Positions 27,412 to 35,113 of a stretch of DNA of 64,000 nucleotides are shown piece by piece (position 1 is the first letter of the stretch; each line of letters begins with the position of its first letter). Made by a program: the position numbers and the translations under genes. This DNA comes from Haladaptatus sp. DJG-WS-42 (lineage in GTDB: Archaea; Halobacteriota; Halobacteria; Halobacteriales; Halococcaceae): NCBI RefSeq assembly GCF_037198285.1, contig NZ_CP147243.1:1302001-1366000 (forward strand), given 5' to 3'. The notes below the pieces were generated by a model. It saw nothing but the letters and a program-made list of their open reading frames with translations, was not told the origin of the DNA and did no database searches.

Positions 27412-27854
27412 GATTCGCGGCCAATCATTCCGAGGGCTTTCATCGACAGCACCTTTTCGTCGTCTTGGTTGTACGTCGAGATTTCGTAGTAGACGTCCCC
27501 ACGCGTCGGGTCGGTTTCTGCGGGCGAGGTTTCGAGCACCTCGATGCGCACGGAGAGGGTGTCGCCCGGCCTGACCGGGCGAAGCCAGCGCAGTTCATCG
27601 ACGCCCGCCGCGCCGAGGCTTGCGGTTTTGTTCATGAAGTTATCGACGAGCAGGCGCATCGTCACCGAACACGTCTGCCAGCCGCTTGCGATGAGGCCGC
27701 CGAACATCGTGTCTTCTGCAGCGGCGGCATCGACGTGGAACGGCTGGGGGTCGTACTCCGTAGCAAAGTCGACGATATCGGCTTCGGTGAGCGTGTAGCT
27801 GCCAAATGCAAAGGTTTGGCCCGGTTCGAACTCCTCGAAGGAGGCAGGAATCAT
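27408..27854 (-). CDS. MaoC-like dehydratase
   Basis: 148-aa single hot-dog domain. The hydratase dyad is in ATEYDPQPFHVD and the following GGLIASGWQTCSV fits MaoC dehydratases. It would act on acyl-CoA substrates. It is the second of three MaoC-type genes in the window. The stop overlaps the crotonase gene stop, and its upstream region contains an ORB-like pair. Confidence 0.85.
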   Translation of the reverse strand: MIPASFEEFEPGQTFAFGSYTLTEADIVDFATEYDPQPFHVDAAAAEDTMFGGLIASGWQTCSVTMRLLVDNFMNKTASLGAAGVDELRWLRPVRPGDTLSVRIEVLETSPAETDPTRGDVYYEISTYNQDDEKVLSMKALGMIGRES

Positions 27855-27907
27855 GGCACTCGCTTCTCGTCTCTGGCACCTAAAACTGCGGGATGTGGTA
27901 ACACACT

Positions 27908-27929
27908 ACCCCTTTGTTTCCACTGGAAC
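27908..27929 (-). other. ORB-like element (left member of an inverted pair)
   Basis: On the minus strand GTTCCAGTGGAAACAAAGGG followed by GT, essentially the consensus archaeal origin recognition box and nearly identical to the strongest boxes at the origin. It lies in the 173-nt intergenic region between the MaoC gene and the PH-domain gene. Confidence 0.6.
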
Positions 27930-27987
27930 AGAACGCGTTTCAGTCGATGAACCCTCGGAAAATGGCCAAAACACCCAAGTACGAGAA

Positions 27988-28010
27988 TCTGCAGTCGAAA
28001 CAGAGGGGTT
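27988..28010 (+). other. ORB-like element (right member of an inverted pair)
   Basis: TCTGCAGTCGAAACAGAGGG followed by GTT. Compared with the origin box at 40267-40288 it differs at about four positions. Opposite in orientation to the box 60 nt to its left, with both G-runs pointing outward. Confidence 0.5.
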
Positions 28011-28027
28011 CGAGAACGCATCCCATG

Positions 28028-28666
28028 TTAGATGAGTTCGCGGAGGTGGTCTGCGAAGCCGGTCGAATCGCGGACGTTGCGAAGGATGATTTCGAGATGC
28101 CCACTCCCGCCTGCGGCGATTTGGACGTTTCCAAGCCCGACGACGGTTTCGAGCACCGACCGATTCTCTTGAATCCCCCGAACCTTAGAAAGCGGGAGTT
28201 CCTTGCGGACGAGCGAGAGAAATCGGTACTCGCTGATTACCCGTTCGTTGGTCAGGTAGTAGCTCGTAAGCGAGTTCGCCCAGTACGTGAACAACCCCTG
28301 TGAAAACAACACGAGCCCGAGGATGAGCGCCACGAGCGGGTAGGCGAGTGGCTCTTGGGTGAAGTAGGTGAGATACGTCGCAATCGAGAGGAGGAGAAAG
28401 CCAACGGTGAGTCGGACGGTGGCGACGCGCTGGGTCGGGTGGCGGCGGTCGATGATGTACTCGTTGTCGCTGAGTTGTACCTCCGCTGGCGCCGTCCGCT
28501 GGACGTACGCGCCGATGACGATGACGATGAGACCGAAGATGATCAGCGCCCAGCCAAGCAGCTGTGGGTAGACAAGCGTCGTCATGCCGAGCAGAATCCG
28601 CCCGCCACCGATGAGAAACGGCAGGGAGATGAGCACGCTCCAGAGGAGCGGTGCGCCACGCGCCAT
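28028..28666 (-). CDS. Membrane protein with bacterial PH-like (bPH2) domain
   Basis: 212 aa. Four predicted membrane helices (about residues 8-30, 34-55, 84-102, 108-128) precede a C-terminal bPH2 / DUF304 domain (YYLTNERVISEYRFLSLV ... IQENRSVLETVVGLGNVQIA). Such proteins are membrane-associated with unknown ligand. The start shares its first base with the end of the secreted-protein gene upstream (nt 28666), so the two are one operon and probably work together in the envelope. Confidence 0.8.
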   Translation of the reverse strand: MARGAPLLWSVLISLPFLIGGGRILLGMTTLVYPQLLGWALIIFGLIVIVIGAYVQRTAPAEVQLSDNEYIIDRRHPTQRVATVRLTVGFLLLSIATYLTYFTQEPLAYPLVALILGLVLFSQGLFTYWANSLTSYYLTNERVISEYRFLSLVRKELPLSKVRGIQENRSVLETVVGLGNVQIAAGGSGHLEIILRNVRDSTGFADHLRELI

Positions 28667-29412
28667 CAGCGCCCCCTCGTGAGTTCAACGAGGACGCCGA
28701 TGATGGAGACGACCAGCCCGATGATGGCGAGCGTTTCGGGGTCGGTGAGCCCGCGGTCGCCGCTACTCAAGAAGCCACGGTCTTCTGCGAGGTCGTTCGA
28801 CGACCGGCTCGCGGTTGCCTCCGCGCCGAACGATTCAGTGGTCACGGCCTCGCTCGTGGGTTGGGGCGTATTCTGGCCCTCGGTCACGACGACGGTCGAC
28901 TGTTCGGTCGGAACCGTATCGGGGACGAACTCGACGTAAAACCAGATGTAGTCCACCGGTTCTGCCTGCTCTGTTGCGGCGTTCCAGCGGTACAGCGTGA
29001 GGTTGAACAGCTCTTCGCCCGTGCCAAAACTGTGTGGCGAAACGGTGTACCACGCGGTGTAGGAGTTGCCGTTGCTCACCGTGAGCCAGTCCGTACAGCT
29101 TTCTGCGTACGTGTCGGTCGCAAGACAGAGGAAGTAGTAGTCGTAGCCCGGGTCGCCCGCGAATTCGTAGATGAGGAAGAACTCTTCTGTCGAGTACACG
29201 TACGGGATGCCCTCGGCGCTCGTCGTGAACCCGCCGTTGTCCCGCACGAGCGCGTCACCAGAGAGCCACACCGTGAGGTGCGAACTCTGGTAGATGAACA
29301 ACACGTCATCATCCTGTGCGGCGACCGGCGCCACCACAACGCTGAGTGCCATTCCAACGACCAGTACACCTATCAGCGGACGATACAGTCGTCTCACCAC
29401 CCCTCGAAACAC
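28666..29412 (-). CDS. Exported membrane-anchored protein of unknown function
   Basis: 248 aa. A Sec-type signal sequence (about residues 12-37, ending VVAPVAAQ) is followed by an aromatic-rich, probably all-beta ectodomain with two cysteines (CLATDTYAESC) that could form a disulfide. A Thr/Ser-rich linker (about 165-215) leads to a C-terminal membrane helix (LAIIGLVVSIIGVLV). It would be displayed on the outer face of the cell membrane. No family recognised. Operon partner of the PH-domain protein. Confidence 0.75.
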   Translation of the reverse strand: MFRGVVRRLYRPLIGVLVVGMALSVVVAPVAAQDDDVLFIYQSSHLTVWLSGDALVRDNGGFTTSAEGIPYVYSTEEFFLIYEFAGDPGYDYYFLCLATDTYAESCTDWLTVSNGNSYTAWYTVSPHSFGTGEELFNLTLYRWNAATEQAEPVDYIWFYVEFVPDTVPTEQSTVVVTEGQNTPQPTSEAVTTESFGAEATASRSSNDLAEDRGFLSSGDRGLTDPETLAIIGLVVSIIGVLVELTRGR

Positions 29413-29488
29413 TGTAGTTCCCCAATAGATACGTCAGAACCATCGAAAACTGTTTGCGTGTGATAGTCACGCATTCTTGCGGAGAACT

Positions 29489-29508
29489 ACCCATGTTTTC
29501 GACTGCAC
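29489..29508 (-). other. Weak ORB-like element (left of second inverted pair)
   Basis: On the minus strand GTGCAGTCGAAAACATGGGT. It shares the CAGTCGAAA core with the boxes at 27988 and 45356 but has a shorter G-run than a consensus ORB. Confidence 0.35.
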
Positions 29509-29563
29509 AGCGTTACGCATTCACAAGCCACGAGAACACAGATGGGGCGCATTCAGGACGTTT

Positions 29564-29584
29564 TACACTCGAAAGAAGGGGGTT
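29564..29584 (+). other. ORB-like element (right of second inverted pair)
   Basis: TACACTCGAAAGAAGGGGGT followed by T. It matches CACTGGAAACAAAGGGGGT with one base missing and one substitution in the core, and points away from the box at 29489-29508. Confidence 0.42.
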
Positions 29585-29678
29585 CAAATTCGCGCGGGGA
29601 GGCCGCGGGCTCAGGGAGGTAAATTCGTGAGAAACGACCTTCGACGGCGAAGGGCGGGCGAGTCTCGAGAGAACGAGC

Positions 29679-29713
29679 GCGCGATTCGGTATAGTCCCAC
29701 GCAGATTCGAACT
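29679..29713 (+). repeat. Direct repeat copy 1: duplicated tRNA-Gln 3' end plus trailer
   Basis: A 35-bp sequence identical to 29755-29789. Read on the minus strand it is the last 22 nt of tRNA-Gln plus 13 nt of its 3' flank. Exact duplication of a tRNA 3' end is the classic mark of site-specific integration. Confidence 0.85.
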
Positions 29714-29754
29714 CAGTCGCAGTAAACTGCTCCTTGCTCGAATCGGACATGAGA

Positions 29755-29789
29755 GCGCGATTCGGTATAGTCCCACGCAGATTCGAACT
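29755..29789 (+). repeat. Direct repeat copy 2: intact tRNA-Gln 3' end plus trailer
   Basis: The copy belonging to the functional tRNA gene. Only 41 bp separate it from copy 1, so the intervening element has been lost almost completely or the event was a short duplication. Confidence 0.85.
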
Positions 29790-29840
29790 GCGGTCGTCAG
29801 CCCCAGAAGCTGACAGGATTGGCCACTACCCCATGGGACT
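29768..29840 (-). tRNA. tRNA-Gln (anticodon CTG)
   Basis: Folds as a 73-nt cloverleaf without encoded CCA. The acceptor stem is AGTCCCA/TGGGACT with discriminator A. The anticodon arm is TCAGC-TTCTGGG-GCTGA, giving anticodon CTG, which reads CAG. The T arm is CGCAG-TTCGAAT-CTGCG. The D arm is short but carries the conserved G/T positions. No intron. Its 3' end is duplicated 76 bp downstream. Confidence 0.93.
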
Positions 29841-29974
29841 CCTTGCTGCACACATCGGTAGACTGTGCCCCTTTGTAAGCGTTGCGCGTTCGCCCGCGGT
29901 GTGTCAGTGGGTTTCTCACGGACGAACGTGCATATATCGACGCCTACTTATGCCCAACCTATGCAGTACCGTGT

Positions 29975-30547
29975 ATGTACGTTGGACGATTTATCGTCAT
30001 CGGGCCAGACATCGGTGCGTATCGCGTTTCCTCCCGCTCGTTTCCGAACCGCAAGGTCGTAGACCGCGACGGCACGTTCACCGTCGCGCCGACCGCGGAC
30101 GCAGAGCCGACGGACAACCCGTACGTGTCGTACAACTGCCTGCGGATTGCGGGCGACACGGCCGTCATCGGCAACGGCTCGCACGTAGACCCCATCACCG
30201 AGAAAATCGAACGCGGCTACCCCGCCCGCGACGCGCTCGGTGAGGCACTGCTCGCGATGGACTACGAGAAAGACAGCTACAACACCCCGCGCATCGCCGG
30301 AACCGTGGGCGAAAAAAGCTACATCGGTACCGTCCGCAGCGATGCACTCATCGTGAACGAAGTGACCGAGCCAACGCTCGTCGCCACCTACGAGCGCGAC
30401 ACGCCCGAGGCCTACCCGCTCACCACCAACGCCGCGACCGAGGCTGCGAAAGCCGTCTACGATGCTGACTTTGAACACGCCGTCTGTGCCGCCGCCGTTT
30501 CCCGCACCGAGAGCGGCTTCGAGACGGCAATCGAGAACGGGAATTAA
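29975..30547 (+). CDS. purO: IMP cyclohydrolase, archaeal type
   Basis: 190-aa archaeal PurO, which closes FAICAR to IMP in the last step of purine synthesis. The start [11 protein letters not shown] and the internal YVSYNCLRI and SNTP-like [10 protein letters not shown] segments match the family, which has an Ntn-hydrolase-like fold and is unrelated to bacterial PurH. The upstream open frame is not conserved, so ATG 29975 is used. A TATA-like GCATATATCG lies about 40 nt upstream. Confidence 0.93.
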   Translation: MYVGRFIVIGPDIGAYRVSSRSFPNRKVVDRDGTFTVAPTADAEPTDNPYVSYNCLRIAGDTAVIGNGSHVDPITEKIERGYPARDALGEALLAMDYEKDSYNTPRIAGTVGEKSYIGTVRSDALIVNEVTEPTLVATYERDTPEAYPLTTNAATEAAKAVYDADFEHAVCAAAVSRTESGFETAIENGN

Positions 30548-30561
30548 ACCCTCGCGTCGCC

Positions 30562-30567
30562 TTTTTT
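30562..30567 (+). terminator. T6 tract between purO and the phosphoesterase gene
   Basis: Six T after a GC-rich stretch, 14 nt behind the purO stop and 5 nt before the next start. Likely transcript end of purO. Confidence 0.35.
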
Positions 30568-30571
30568 CGGT

Positions 30572-31231
30572 ATGAAACTCGGCGTCATTGCTGACGTACA
30601 CGGGAATCTCGTCGCCTTAGAAGCCGTCATGGACGCGATGCCAGCGGTCGATGCGCTCGTCTGTGCGGGCGACGTGGTTGGCTACAACCCGTGGCCCGGC
30701 GAGTGCGTTGACACATTGAGAGAGACCGATTGTCTCTCGGTTATGGGAAACCACGACCGCGCCGTTGTGACCGGCACGACCGACCACTTCAACGGGATGG
30801 CCCGGGCGGGAGTGCGCTACGCTGAGCGCGTCCTGTCGAGCGCCCAGTTCGAGTGGCTCGCAGCCCTCCCAGCAACGCGCACCGAATTCGACGGGCGCGT
30901 GAAACTCGTCCACGGCCACCCTGACGACCCCGACCGCTACACCTACCCCGACCTGTTCGACCCCGCGATGCTCCGCGGCGAGGACGTGCTTGTGACCGGC
31001 CACACCCACGTCCAGGGCCACCGAACCTTTGAGGAAGGGATCGTGTTGAACCCCGGAAGCGTTGGCCAACCCCGCGACGGCGACCCGCGCGCCGCCTTCT
31101 CGGTGGTCGATGTGGATGCGATGAGCGTCGATGAACGGCGCGTCAGCTACGACATCGACGCGGTCGAACAGAAAGTGAACGCAGTCGGACTGCCAGAAGA
31201 CATCGCCAACCGACTGCGCCGTGGTCGGTAA
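30572..31231 (+). CDS. Metallophosphoesterase (YfcE/MJ0936-like)
   Basis: 219-aa calcineurin-like phosphoesterase. All metal-binding motifs are visible: DVHGN (residues 8-12), GDVVGYNPWP, MGNHDRA, VHGHPDD and GHTHVQG. The fold and length match MJ0936/YfcE phosphodiesterases, which are dimeric and use two metals. Natural substrate unknown. It converges with tnaA with directly adjacent ends. Confidence 0.9.
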   Translation: MKLGVIADVHGNLVALEAVMDAMPAVDALVCAGDVVGYNPWPGECVDTLRETDCLSVMGNHDRAVVTGTTDHFNGMARAGVRYAERVLSSAQFEWLAALPATRTEFDGRVKLVHGHPDDPDRYTYPDLFDPAMLRGEDVLVTGHTHVQGHRTFEEGIVLNPGSVGQPRDGDPRAAFSVVDVDAMSVDERRVSYDIDAVEQKVNAVGLPEDIANRLRRGR

Positions 31232-32572
31232 TCAGACCGGGCGGAGTTCCGCAGAGAAGTGGCGCAGTTCTTTCATCGGCGGTTCGGAGATGATTTCGAG
31301 CCCCGACACCGACTCACGGCGCGCGTAGACGCCGTCGACGGTGTCTGCGATGTGCTCTAGGTGTTCGCGGTGGTAGGTGCGCCGCGGGATGGCGAGGCGG
31401 ACGAGTTCGGGCCGGTTGGTTCCAGGGAAGGCAAAACTCCCAAGTTCGACGCCGCGGACGCCGCCTTCGCGGTAGAGTTCACAGGCGAGTGCCTGTCCGG
31501 GGAACTGGTCGAGCGGAATGTGTGGGAAAAAGCCCTCTGCGTCGAGGTAGACGGCGTGACCGCCTGCGGGGAGGTAGACGGGAAGGTTTGCCTCGTCGAG
31601 AAGGGCGGCAAGTTCTTGAACTTGGCCAACACGCGATTCGATGTACTCCTGCGTGACGGCTTCCCGAAGCCCCTGTGCCATCGCCTCGATGTCGCGTCCG
31701 GCGAGGCCACCGTAGGTCGAGAAGCCTTCGTACAGAATGGCGCGCTGGCGGGCGTGTTCGAACAGCGTTTCATCGCGGCAAGCGACGAAGCCGCCGATGT
31801 TCACGAGCGCGTCTTTCTTCCCGCTCATGACGAGCGCGTCGGCGTACGAGAGTTCCTCGCGGGCGATTTCTGCGACCGAGTGGTTCTCGTAATCGGCCTC
31901 ACGTTGCTGGATGAAGTAGGCGTTTTCGGCGAACCGGCAGGCGTCCATGACGAACGTGGCGTCGATGTCGTCTGCAAACGCACGGACGGCGCGGATGTTT
32001 TCCATGCTCACCGGCTGACCAGCCGTGGAGTTGTTGGTGATGGTGAGAATGACCACGGGAATGGCGTCTTCGCCGTGTTCGTCGACCACAGCCCAGCCTT
32101 TGTCGAGGTCGAAGTTGCCCTTGAACGGCTCGTCTGATTGCAGCTCCATCGCGCCGGAGACCGGGCAGTCAACGGCTTCGGCTCCCGCGTTTGCGACGTG
32201 GGCGCGCGTCGTGTCGAAGTGGGTGTTGTTCGGGACGACGTCACCGGCTTCGAGGAGCGTCCCGTAGAGAACGTTTTCTGCGCCCCGTCCTTGGTGGGTC
32301 GGGATGACGTAGTCAAAGCCCATCACGTCAGAGACGGCGTCTTGGAGGGTGTCGAAACTCCGACTTCCGGCGTAGGCTTCGTCGCCGAGCATCATGGCCG
32401 CCCACTGCTTTGCGCTCATCGTGCCCGTCCCCGAGTCGGTGAGTAGGTCGATAAACACGTCTTCTGAGGGGAGATTGAACATGTTGTAACCAGCGCGTTC
32501 GAGGTTTTCCTCCCGAACCTCGCGTGATGGCAGGTGAATCGGCTCGACCATCTTCGATTTGTACGCAGTCAT
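31232..32572 (-). CDS. tnaA: Tryptophanase
   Basis: 446-aa PLP-dependent beta-eliminating lyase giving indole, pyruvate and ammonia from tryptophan. Diagnostic segments are LLTDSGTGTMSAKQWAAM, THQGRGAENVLYG, and SGKKDALVNIGG with the PLP lysine. Tyrosine phenol-lyase is close, so substrate is assigned from the position: in Haloferax volcanii a tryptophan-inducible tnaA lies near the origin in the same order. The ATG 32572 (MTAYKSKMV) is chosen because a TATA-like element sits about 32 nt upstream. Confidence 0.88.
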   Translation of the reverse strand: MTAYKSKMVEPIHLPSREVREENLERAGYNMFNLPSEDVFIDLLTDSGTGTMSAKQWAAMMLGDEAYAGSRSFDTLQDAVSDVMGFDYVIPTHQGRGAENVLYGTLLEAGDVVPNNTHFDTTRAHVANAGAEAVDCPVSGAMELQSDEPFKGNFDLDKGWAVVDEHGEDAIPVVILTITNNSTAGQPVSMENIRAVRAFADDIDATFVMDACRFAENAYFIQQREADYENHSVAEIAREELSYADALVMSGKKDALVNIGGFVACRDETLFEHARQRAILYEGFSTYGGLAGRDIEAMAQGLREAVTQEYIESRVGQVQELAALLDEANLPVYLPAGGHAVYLDAEGFFPHIPLDQFPGQALACELYREGGVRGVELGSFAFPGTNRPELVRLAIPRRTYHREHLEHIADTVDGVYARRESVSGLEIISEPPMKELRHFSAELRPV

Positions 32573-32611
32573 TGAGAAGAATGGACACAAGGAGCACCAT
32601 AATTTCACGCA

Positions 32612-32623
32612 TTCAACAGTGAA
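32612..32623. promoter_or_regulatory. Small inverted repeat upstream of the tnaA TATA box
   Basis: TTCAACAGTGAA (TTCA, 4-nt spacer, TGAA) sits just upstream of the minus-strand TATA-like GAAATTATGG (about 32600-32609), where a regulator would contact TFB/TBP. The Haloferax tnaA promoter responds to tryptophan; this repeat is a candidate operator. Confidence 0.35.
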
Positions 32624-32689
32624 CACTCCCGCGTCTCGATGGGAGGCAATGCGCAAAATTGGGTACTGCTGTCTACAATTCGGAGCGAG

Positions 32690-33865
32690 TCAGAAGTCAG
32701 CCTGGATGGCCCTGAGCGCAGATTCTCGAACGTCCCAGTCAACGAACACGCCAACGGATGAGGCGCTCGTGATGATGTCGTGAATCGAGATGTGCGCATC
32801 CGCGAGCGGCCCGATGATGTCGCGGACGACGCCGGGTTCGCTCATCAGTCCGCCGGTGACGCGGATGACCGCGATGCCGTCTTCGACCGTCACGCTCGAC
32901 AAGAGTTCATCTTCGACAACGCACTCGTGGAGCACTTTTTCAGCCTCGGACGCCCGGTCTGCGGCGATGTAGAACGTCACCGAATCCATCCCGCTTGCGA
33001 CGGCGTCGATGTTGATGTCCGCCTCACCAAGCGTCTGCGAGAGCGTCGCGAGGATTCCCGGTTTGTTGCGAATGGACCGCCCGGCGACTGTGATACACGC
33101 GAGGCGCGTCTCGCGGAGGTCGATGATGTTCTCGAACTGGCCTTCGATGCTCGTCCCGCCCGAAAGGAGGTCACCGTGTTGGTAGTGGACGACGCGAACG
33201 TCTAAGTTCTCGTCTTTGTAGGTGAGCGCGCTCGGGGCGACGACTTCTGCGCCACGGAACGACAGGTCGCGCAGCTCGTCAACCGTGATTTGAGAGACGT
33301 TTCGCGCGCCTTCGACGACCCGTGGGTCCCCAGTCATGACGCCTTCGACGTCGGTGACGATGACGACCTGATCTGCGCCGGTGTACTTGCCGAGCATCAC
33401 CGCGGAGGTGTCGCTGCCACCGCGTCCGAGTGTGGTGACGTTGCCCTCGTTGTCTTGGGCGAGAAAGCCCGTGATGACGGGAACGACGTTCTCCATCGAC
33501 GCCGCTAACTCTGCGGCGTTTGCTTTCGTGGCTTCGACGTCCACTTCGCCGTGTTCGTCGGTGATGATTGGCCAGCCCTCGCTGCCGGGTTCGAGAAACA
33601 CCGCGTTGACGCCGCGAGCGGAGAGGGCGGCTTTCAACATGCGGACGCTGGTTCGCTCGCCCATGCTCACGATTTCTGCGCGGTCTGCCTCGCCTGCCTC
33701 GAACGTGATTTCATCGAGCAGGTCGTCCGTCGTAGACCCCATCGCGCTCGCGACGACGGCGATTTCGTGGCCCGCAGCCACTGCAGCGGCAATCGAATCG
33801 GCTGCTCGATTGATTCGGTCACCGCTGCCGAGGCTGGTTCCGCCGAACTTTGCAACTACGCGCAT
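32690..33865 (-). CDS. lysC: Aspartate kinase
   Basis: 391-aa kinase that phosphorylates aspartate at the entry to threonine, methionine and lysine synthesis. KFGGTSLG (residues 6-13) is the signature. The catalytic domain extends to about residue 240 (GRGGSDTSAVMLGKYTGADQ, VEGVMTGDPR). Two C-terminal ACT domains (ITVAGRSIRNKPGILATLSQ and VIRVTGGLMSEPGVVRDIIG) provide feedback control. It is a single-function enzyme with no homoserine dehydrogenase fused. Confidence 0.95.
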   Translation of the reverse strand: MRVVAKFGGTSLGSGDRINRAADSIAAAVAAGHEIAVVASAMGSTTDDLLDEITFEAGEADRAEIVSMGERTSVRMLKAALSARGVNAVFLEPGSEGWPIITDEHGEVDVEATKANAAELAASMENVVPVITGFLAQDNEGNVTTLGRGGSDTSAVMLGKYTGADQVVIVTDVEGVMTGDPRVVEGARNVSQITVDELRDLSFRGAEVVAPSALTYKDENLDVRVVHYQHGDLLSGGTSIEGQFENIIDLRETRLACITVAGRSIRNKPGILATLSQTLGEADINIDAVASGMDSVTFYIAADRASEAEKVLHECVVEDELLSSVTVEDGIAVIRVTGGLMSEPGVVRDIIGPLADAHISIHDIITSASSVGVFVDWDVRESALRAIQADF

Positions 33866-33958
33866 GCTACCACCGTATGCGTGTGAACGTGACTCATTGG
33901 CCCCTCTTTATGAGTCCCGCGAGATAACCTTGTTCATCCTCCGAATGCTTGCCGTCTG

Positions 33959-35038
33959 TCACATTTCGGCCGCATCGTCGGCGTGTTCGATGCGCTCCTC
34001 GTCTGTTTCGACGTCTGACTGGTCAGGCGCGGTTTCACCGTTCTCCGTCGCCTTTTCCTTGCTTTTCGCTTGCTCTTCTTCAGGGTCGAACGTCACCATT
34101 CCAAGGCCGGAGGTGTACTCGTAGGTGTGCCACTCGGGGATGACGAGCACGCCGTTCATCTTGCGGATACGAATTTGCTTCAGCAGGGTCTCTGGAACGA
34201 GCTTTTCGGTGAGCCGGAGGTCGATAACGCCATCGACGGCGTACGCTAAATCGTGGGGGAACAACGACTCTTCGGTGACGACCGTTGCCCCGGCGTAGAC
34301 GGGGACAAACCGGCCTTTGCACACGTCGGCCCGGATGGTGCGGACGAACTCGTAGGCTCTGACAGGTTGGACAAGCGCGCCGAACTCGGTGAGCGAGTCG
34401 ATGAGCACCATCCCCGCGTCAACGAGATGGTGGTCTTCGAGACAGTTGTCGAGTTTGTTCGTCACCTCATCGATGTCCGTCGGGTCGCGAATCGTCGTCG
34501 TCGCGTTCTCTGCAACGTGGTGGAGGTGCTGATTCCACTCGTTCATGCGCTCGTACATTCGTTTTCGCGTCGAGAGCCGGTAGGTGAAACAGTCGAGAAT
34601 GTGAAGTTGGTCGCGCTCTAAGTAGGGCAGGACGTTCCAGTCGAAGGTGAGAAACTGTTGGACAATCGAGCCGGGCGGTTCCTGAAAGCTCACGATAATC
34701 GCCGGTTCGCCTCGCTGTAAGGTTCGCCAGATGAGTTCTGCTTGCAACGCCCGGTCACGGGTGCCCGCAGGCCCCGACAGGAGGACGAAGGCGTTACGCG
34801 GCGCGCCCTGTGGGAGGCTCGTGTCGAGTGCAGACACGCCGGGATCGAACCACATGAAGCCGTGGTACTCGGTAAAAACGTACTCGCTCGTTTCAAGCGC
34901 CTCGCGACACGCCTGAGAGCAAAACTGGTACTCAGATTCCCCAACACTGGCTGCGACGGGTTTCTCGGGGATGGGGTGGCGACAGAAATCGCATCGCTCC
35001 TCCTGACTCGTATCGTGGTCAGTGGTATCATCCACCAT
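33959..35038 (-). CDS. KaiC/RecA-like protein with N-terminal zinc motif and degenerate P-loop
   Basis: 359 aa. Cysteines 16, 19, 40 and 44 (CDFCRHPIP ... FCSQAC) form a TRASH-like zinc module. A RecA/KaiC-like core follows from about residue 75; Walker A is reduced to GPAGTRDR (89-96) without the Gly-Lys-Ser/Thr, while the Walker B-like strand GMVLIDSLTEFG is kept. Haloarchaeal homologues are often named 'HTR-like'. The tail is acidic and probably disordered. ATP hydrolysis is doubtful; a sensory or scaffold role is inference. Start MVDDTT is chosen over an upstream in-frame codon. Confidence 0.72.
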   Translation of the reverse strand: MVDDTTDHDTSQEERCDFCRHPIPEKPVAASVGESEYQFCSQACREALETSEYVFTEYHGFMWFDPGVSALDTSLPQGAPRNAFVLLSGPAGTRDRALQAELIWRTLQRGEPAIIVSFQEPPGSIVQQFLTFDWNVLPYLERDQLHILDCFTYRLSTRKRMYERMNEWNQHLHHVAENATTTIRDPTDIDEVTNKLDNCLEDHHLVDAGMVLIDSLTEFGALVQPVRAYEFVRTIRADVCKGRFVPVYAGATVVTEESLFPHDLAYAVDGVIDLRLTEKLVPETLLKQIRIRKMNGVLVIPEWHTYEYTSGLGMVTFDPEEEQAKSKEKATENGETAPDQSDVETDEERIEHADDAAEM

Positions 35039-35113
35039 GACAGTTCTACGGAGCGAGTCGGGAAGAATCAACCGGGTCAGGGATTTAATGTATCTCCATG
35101 CGAAATGGGGGCT

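Larger units (their letters stand above)
29553..29750 (-). pseudogene. 65-codon frame running through the duplicated tRNA end; possible element remnant
   Basis: The minus-strand frame starts MSDSSKEQFTATEFESAWDY; the EFESAWDYTESRAR part is encoded by the duplicated tRNA-Gln 3' end. A coding frame that begins beside and reads across an attachment site is what an element-borne gene left at a scar looks like. No domain is recognisable and the frame ends after 65 codons, so it is either a fragment or chance. Low confidence. Confidence 0.25.
29413..29767. other. 355-nt intergenic region with ORB-like pair and tRNA repeat
   Basis: No convincing gene. From left to right it holds the promoter of the exported-protein gene, two inverted ORB-like boxes (29489-29508 and 29564-29584), and an extra copy of the tRNA-Gln 3' end (29679-29713). 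A 65-aa minus-strand frame (29553-29750) reads through the repeat and may be a remnant coding piece. Confidence 0.6.
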
